Origin: Streptantibioticus cattleyicolor NRRL 8057 = DSM 46488
GTDB taxonomy: Bacteria > Actinomycetota > Actinomycetes > Streptomycetales > Streptomycetaceae
Direction of reading: 5' to 3'
Length of the DNA stretch: 64,000 nucleotides
NCBI RefSeq assembly: GCF_000240165.1
Contig: NC_017586.1
Coordinates: 1,674,001-1,738,000 of the forward strand
In this document: in pieces, positions 61,365-64,000 of the stretch
Layout of the letters: every line of letters starts with the position of its first letter
Position numbering within the stretch: the stretch's first letter is position 1
Translations under genes and position numbers: made by a program
Notes under the pieces: generated by a model
The model's database searches: none
What the model was told of the DNA's origin: nothing
Seen by the model: the letters and a program-made list of their open reading frames with translations, nothing else

Positions 61365-61401
61365 CGTCCGGCCCCGCACGCGGCGTCCGGGTCCTACGCC
61401 C

Positions 61402-61900
61402 TGTCGTCAAAAGGTCGCCGGCCGCCCGGAGGGCGGTGCCCCGCGGCGTCCGGGGGTAACCCCAGGCGAAGCTGAAGGGGGAGCGTGTGATCGCAAGGCG
61501 GAGGGCGGAGAGCCCAGCGGGCTGCATCGGAGGGCGAGCCGAGCTGAGGCGGAGGTTGGGGGTCGGCCCGAGGGACGAGGGCCGGGCCCCGGCCGCAGCC
61601 GAAGCGAGGCGGAGCCCGACCATCCGGCCCCGCAGGGCGAGCCGAGCTGAGGCGGAGGTTGGGGGTCGGTCCGAGGGACGAGGGCCGGGCCCCGGCCGCA
61701 GCCGAAGCGAGGCGGAGCCCGACCATCCGGCCCCGCAGGGCGAGCCGGGCTGAGGCGGAGGTTGGGGGTCGGTCCGAGGGACGAGGGCCGGGCCCCGGCC
61801 GCAGCCGAAGCGAGGCGGAGCCCGACCGTGCGGGCCGACGACCGACAACGCCGCGAGCGCCCGTGCCGGGCGCCGCGGGGCAGGCGAGATGTTGACGACA
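61402..61900. mobile_element. MITE-like non-autonomous element with 12-bp target duplication
   Basis: A 499-bp element with terminal inverted repeats TGTCGTCAA (61402-61410) and TTGACGACA (61892-61900). The ends share a further TCGCC and TGCCCCGCGGCG with CCGG, offset on the left by a 17-base insert. Identical direct repeats GGTCCTACGCCC flank it at 61390-61401 and 61901-61912. The termini read TG...CA. The inside has no transposase frame but contains the 103-bp tandem array. The 618-bp gap between neighbouring genes is almost wholly this element. IS481-type elements can give duplications of this length; the family is not proven. Confidence 0.75.
61532..61828. repeat. 103-bp tandem repeat, about 2.9 copies
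   Basis: Copies start at 61532, 61635 and 61738, period 103. They differ by single bases such as GGTCGGCCCG against GGTCGGTCCG and GAGCTG against GGGCTG. The third copy ends near 61828. It contains the self-complementary GGGCCGGGCCCCGGCC. No spacer structure is present, so it is not CRISPR. It lies wholly inside the MITE-like element. Confidence 0.95.
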
Positions 61901-61981
61901 GGTCCTACGCCCCAGGTCCCGGCGCCGGTCCCGCCTCCGGCCGGATCCCCGCCGCCCGGGGCGGCCGGTAGCGTCGCGATC

Positions 61982-62440
61982 ATGACGCACCCCGAGAGCC
62001 CCCGGAGCCTGGCCCTGCGCAAGCGGCAGGCGCTGCACCGCCTCGACCACGACCAGGACGTCTGGGTCGCCACCGCGGACGGCGACGGGGTGCCGTGCCT
62101 GGTGCCGCTGTACTTCTGGTGGGACGGCCACGCGGTGTGGATCGCCACCCGCGGCACCAACCCCACCGGGGTCAACCTGAGCCGCTCCGGCCTCGCCCGG
62201 CTCTCCTTCGGCCACACCCGCGACGTCGTGCTGATGGCCGGCACCGCCACCGACTTCGCCCGCGACGGACTCCCCGCCGGGGTGGGCGACGCCTTCGCCG
62301 CCAAGTTCGGCTGGGACCCCCGTGAGGACCACCCCTCCTACCGGTACTTCCGGATCGTCCCCGAGCTGATCCAAGCCTGGGGCACCGTCGCGGAAATGGC
62401 CGACCGCACCCTGATGCGCGACGGGCGGTGGCTGTTGTGA
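61982..62440 (+). CDS. PPOX-fold (pyridoxamine 5'-phosphate oxidase-like) protein
   Basis: A 152-residue split-barrel flavin or F420-binding protein. ALHRLDHDQDVWVATADGDGVPCLVPL is the N-terminal strand pattern (in part DVWVATADGDGVP), WIATRGTNPTGVNLSRS and RLSFGHTRDVVLMAGTA follow. It likely reduces or oxidises a small substrate with F420 or FMN. ATG at 61982 lies seven bases after TAGCGT, a leaderless arrangement. Just 3' of the MITE-like element. Confidence 0.88.
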   Translation: MTHPESPRSLALRKRQALHRLDHDQDVWVATADGDGVPCLVPLYFWWDGHAVWIATRGTNPTGVNLSRSGLARLSFGHTRDVVLMAGTATDFARDGLPAGVGDAFAAKFGWDPREDHPSYRYFRIVPELIQAWGTVAEMADRTLMRDGRWLL

Positions 62441-62487
62441 CCGCCGCGCCGTCCGCCCTCCGGGGAGCGGCGTGACGACCGGTGGCC

Positions 62488-64000
62488 TCATGACGCCCCC
62501 TTCACCACGCTCGCCGACAAGGCCGGCGGACCGGCTCCCGGGACGGGGGCGTCCCGGCCGGTCACGGCGATCGACCCCGCGGTGTCGGTCCGCAGCACGG
62601 TGGCGCCCTGGGCGTGGAGGGCGTCCAGGGTCCGCGGCGAGGGGTGGCCGTAACGGTTGTGGGCGCCGCAGGAGATGAGGGCGAGGCGGGGCCGGAGCCG
62701 GGCGAGGAGCGCCGGGTCCTGGTGGGCCGAACCGTGGTGGGCGACCTTGAGGACGTCGGCGCGGGGCAGTCCGGGGTTGCGGGCCAACACCTCCTGCTGC
62801 GCGGCGGGTTCGAGGTCGCCGAGGAGCGCGAGGGTCAGCCCGGCCACGGTGACCAGCAGCGCGACGCTGGCGTCGTTGGGGCCCTCGTCGGGCAGCTCGG
62901 CCGGGGCCGGCGGCGGCCAGAGCACCTGCCACTCCAGCGCCCCCAGCCGGCGCCGCTCCCCCGCCGCCGCCCGGACCAGCGGAACGTGGGCCGCCGCGGC
63001 GGCGCGGACGACCGACGCGGCCTCCGGCGCCGGGCTGTCCAGCGTCGTCGTCTCGATCGCGCCGACCGCGCGCCCACGCAGCACCCCGGGGAGCCCGGCC
63101 ACGTGGTCGGCGTGGAAATGGGTGAGGATCAGCAACGGGATCCGGGTGATCCCCAGGGCCCGCAGACAGCGGTCGGCGAGGACCGGATCGGGCCCCGCGT
63201 CCACCACCACCCCGGTGCCGGAACCGGAGTTGAGCACCAACGCGTCTCCCTGGCCCACGTCGCACACCACCATCCGCCACCCCGGCGGCGGCCACCCCGT
63301 GGCGAACCGGGTCAGCGGCGCCGGACGCACCACGGCCACCAGCAACGCCACCACCAGCGCCGCGTACATCCACGGGCGCGGCCGGATCCGCCGGACCAGC
63401 CCGACGGCGGCCACCGTCACCACCGCCAACAGCAACCCGCCCCGCCAGCCCCCGGGCCACCCCAGCCGCGCCCCCGGCAGATCCGCCCCGGTCCGGGCCA
63501 CCCAGGCCACCCACCGCACCGGCCAACCGGCCAGCCACGCCAGCGCCTTGGCGGCCGGCAACGACACCGGCGCCACCGCCAGCGCCGCGAACCCGGCGAC
63601 CGTGGCCGGCGCCACCGCGACCTCGGCCAGCAGGTTGCACGGCACGGCGACCAGGCTGACGTGCGCGGCCAGCACCGCGATCACCGGCGCGCAGCACGCC
63701 TGGGCCGCCGCTGCCGCGCCCAGCGCCTCGGCCGCCCGGGGCGGCACCCCGTGCCGTCGCAGCCCCTCCGCCCAGCGCGGGGCCAGCGTCAGCAGCGCCC
63801 CCGTCGCCAGCACCGACAGCGCGAAGCCGAACGACCGCGCCAGCCACGGGTCGGCGAGCACGAGCACCAGCACGGTGGCGGCGAGCGCCGGCAGCAGCGA
63901 ACGGCGCCGGCCGGTGCCGATCGCGGCCAGCGTGATCAGCCCGCACACCGCGGCCCGCAGCACGCTGGGCTCCGGCCGGCACAACACCACGAACCCGGCG
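62488..64000 (-). CDS. comEC: ComEC/Rec2 DNA channel protein (N-terminus outside window)
   Basis: The C-terminal part, at least 504 residues, of the competence-type DNA uptake channel. Several membrane helices are visible (ARSFGFALSVLATGALLTLAP is the competence domain). It is followed by a metallo-beta-lactamase-like domain: VVCDVGQGDALVLNSGSG, LTHFHADHVAG and VLKVAHHGSAHQDPAL. The latter probably degrades the non-imported strand. The start lies beyond the right edge. Confidence 0.95.
   Translation of the reverse strand, partial: AGFVVLCRPEPSVLRAAVCGLITLAAIGTGRRRSLLPALAATVLVLVLADPWLARSFGFALSVLATGALLTLAPRWAEGLRRHGVPPRAAEALGAAAAAQACCAPVIAVLAAHVSLVAVPCNLLAEVAVAPATVAGFAALAVAPVSLPAAKALAWLAGWPVRWVAWVARTGADLPGARLGWPGGWRGGLLLAVVTVAAVGLVRRIRPRPWMYAALVVALLVAVVRPAPLTRFATGWPPPGWRMVVCDVGQGDALVLNSGSGTGVVVDAGPDPVLADRCLRALGITRIPLLILTHFHADHVAGLPGVLRGRAVGAIETTTLDSPAPEAASVVRAAAAAHVPLVRAAAGERRRLGALEWQVLWPPPAPAELPDEGPNDASVALLVTVAGLTLALLGDLEPAAQQEVLARNPGLPRADVLKVAHHGSAHQDPALLARLRPRLALISCGAHNRYGHPSPRTLDALHAQGATVLRTDTAGSIAVTGRDAPVPGAGPPALSASVVKGAS

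Noticed and set aside
61532-61828. CRISPR array
   Set aside because: The 103-bp units are contiguous tandem copies without unique spacers and no cas genes are near.

Overview
The window is a very GC-rich chromosome segment from an actinobacterium, almost certainly Streptomyces or a close relative. Evidence: strong third-position GC bias in all genes, many GTG starts, several candidate leaderless starts (a TANNNT box 6-7 nt before the start codon), a CIRCE/HrcA-controlled dnaJ, a bacterial tricorn protease, MmyB-type XRE regulators and a Zur-linked znuACB-zur operon. From memory, the housekeeping order (ppdK, dusB, glyS, znuACB-zur, uppS, recO, leuA, era, CNNM/ybeY/phoH, tRNase Z, tricorn, rsmE, dnaJ-hrcA, hemW, lepA, rpsT, holA, comEC) matches the conserved core of Streptomyces chromosomes. 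Accessory genes sit between these blocks.

Layout. 1-2545: 3'-truncated ppdK. 2941-10808: a four-gene minus-strand operon that stands out as a biological-conflict system. In transcription order it encodes an alpha/beta hydrolase, a caspase-like protease fused to a VMAP-C-like domain, a MoxR-type AAA+ ATPase, and a large vWA protein with many TPR repeats. 10939-18794: dusB, then a regulator/transport region (MmyB-type XRE with a divergent MFS exporter, an aldo/keto reductase-TetR pair behind a 44-bp palindrome, and an MFS-MarR pair). 18869-25248: glyS, znuACB-zur behind a Zur-box-like site, uppS and recO. 25345-31154: a TerB-like protein, leuA with a newly read Leu-rich leader peptide, a protealysin-like M4 protease with its emfourin-type inhibitor, era and a degenerate cytidine deaminase. 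31177-34272: a second MmyB-type XRE/MFS module with a lipoprotein. 34287-37162: CNNM-CBS, ybeY and phoH. 37274-40803: a PfkB sugar kinase divergent from a GH4 phospho-glycosidase, plus an adenosine deaminase. 40886-49684: tRNase Z, HIT, tricorn, rsmE, nitronate monooxygenase and dnaJ-hrcA. 49905-57979: an MBL-fold protein, a DUF3097 protein, hemW, an acyl-CoA synthetase, a small secreted protein, lepA and rpsT. 58302-61364: a quinone-oxidoreductase-like gene and divergent tetR sharing three operators, then holA and a small acidic protein. 61402-61900: a MITE-like non-autonomous element. 61982-64000: a PPOX-fold protein and a 5'-truncated comEC.

How the genes work together. The vWA/MoxR/VMAP set looks like a ternary NTP-dependent sensor-switch that releases protease, and probably lipase/esterase, effectors. 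The znu genes form a zinc-repressed importer with its own repressor. hrcA-dnaJ is a self-controlled heat-shock unit. Most transport genes are paired with a dedicated regulator and a dyad operator, which suggests inducible detoxification modules. No tRNA, rRNA, CRISPR array or transposase gene was found.
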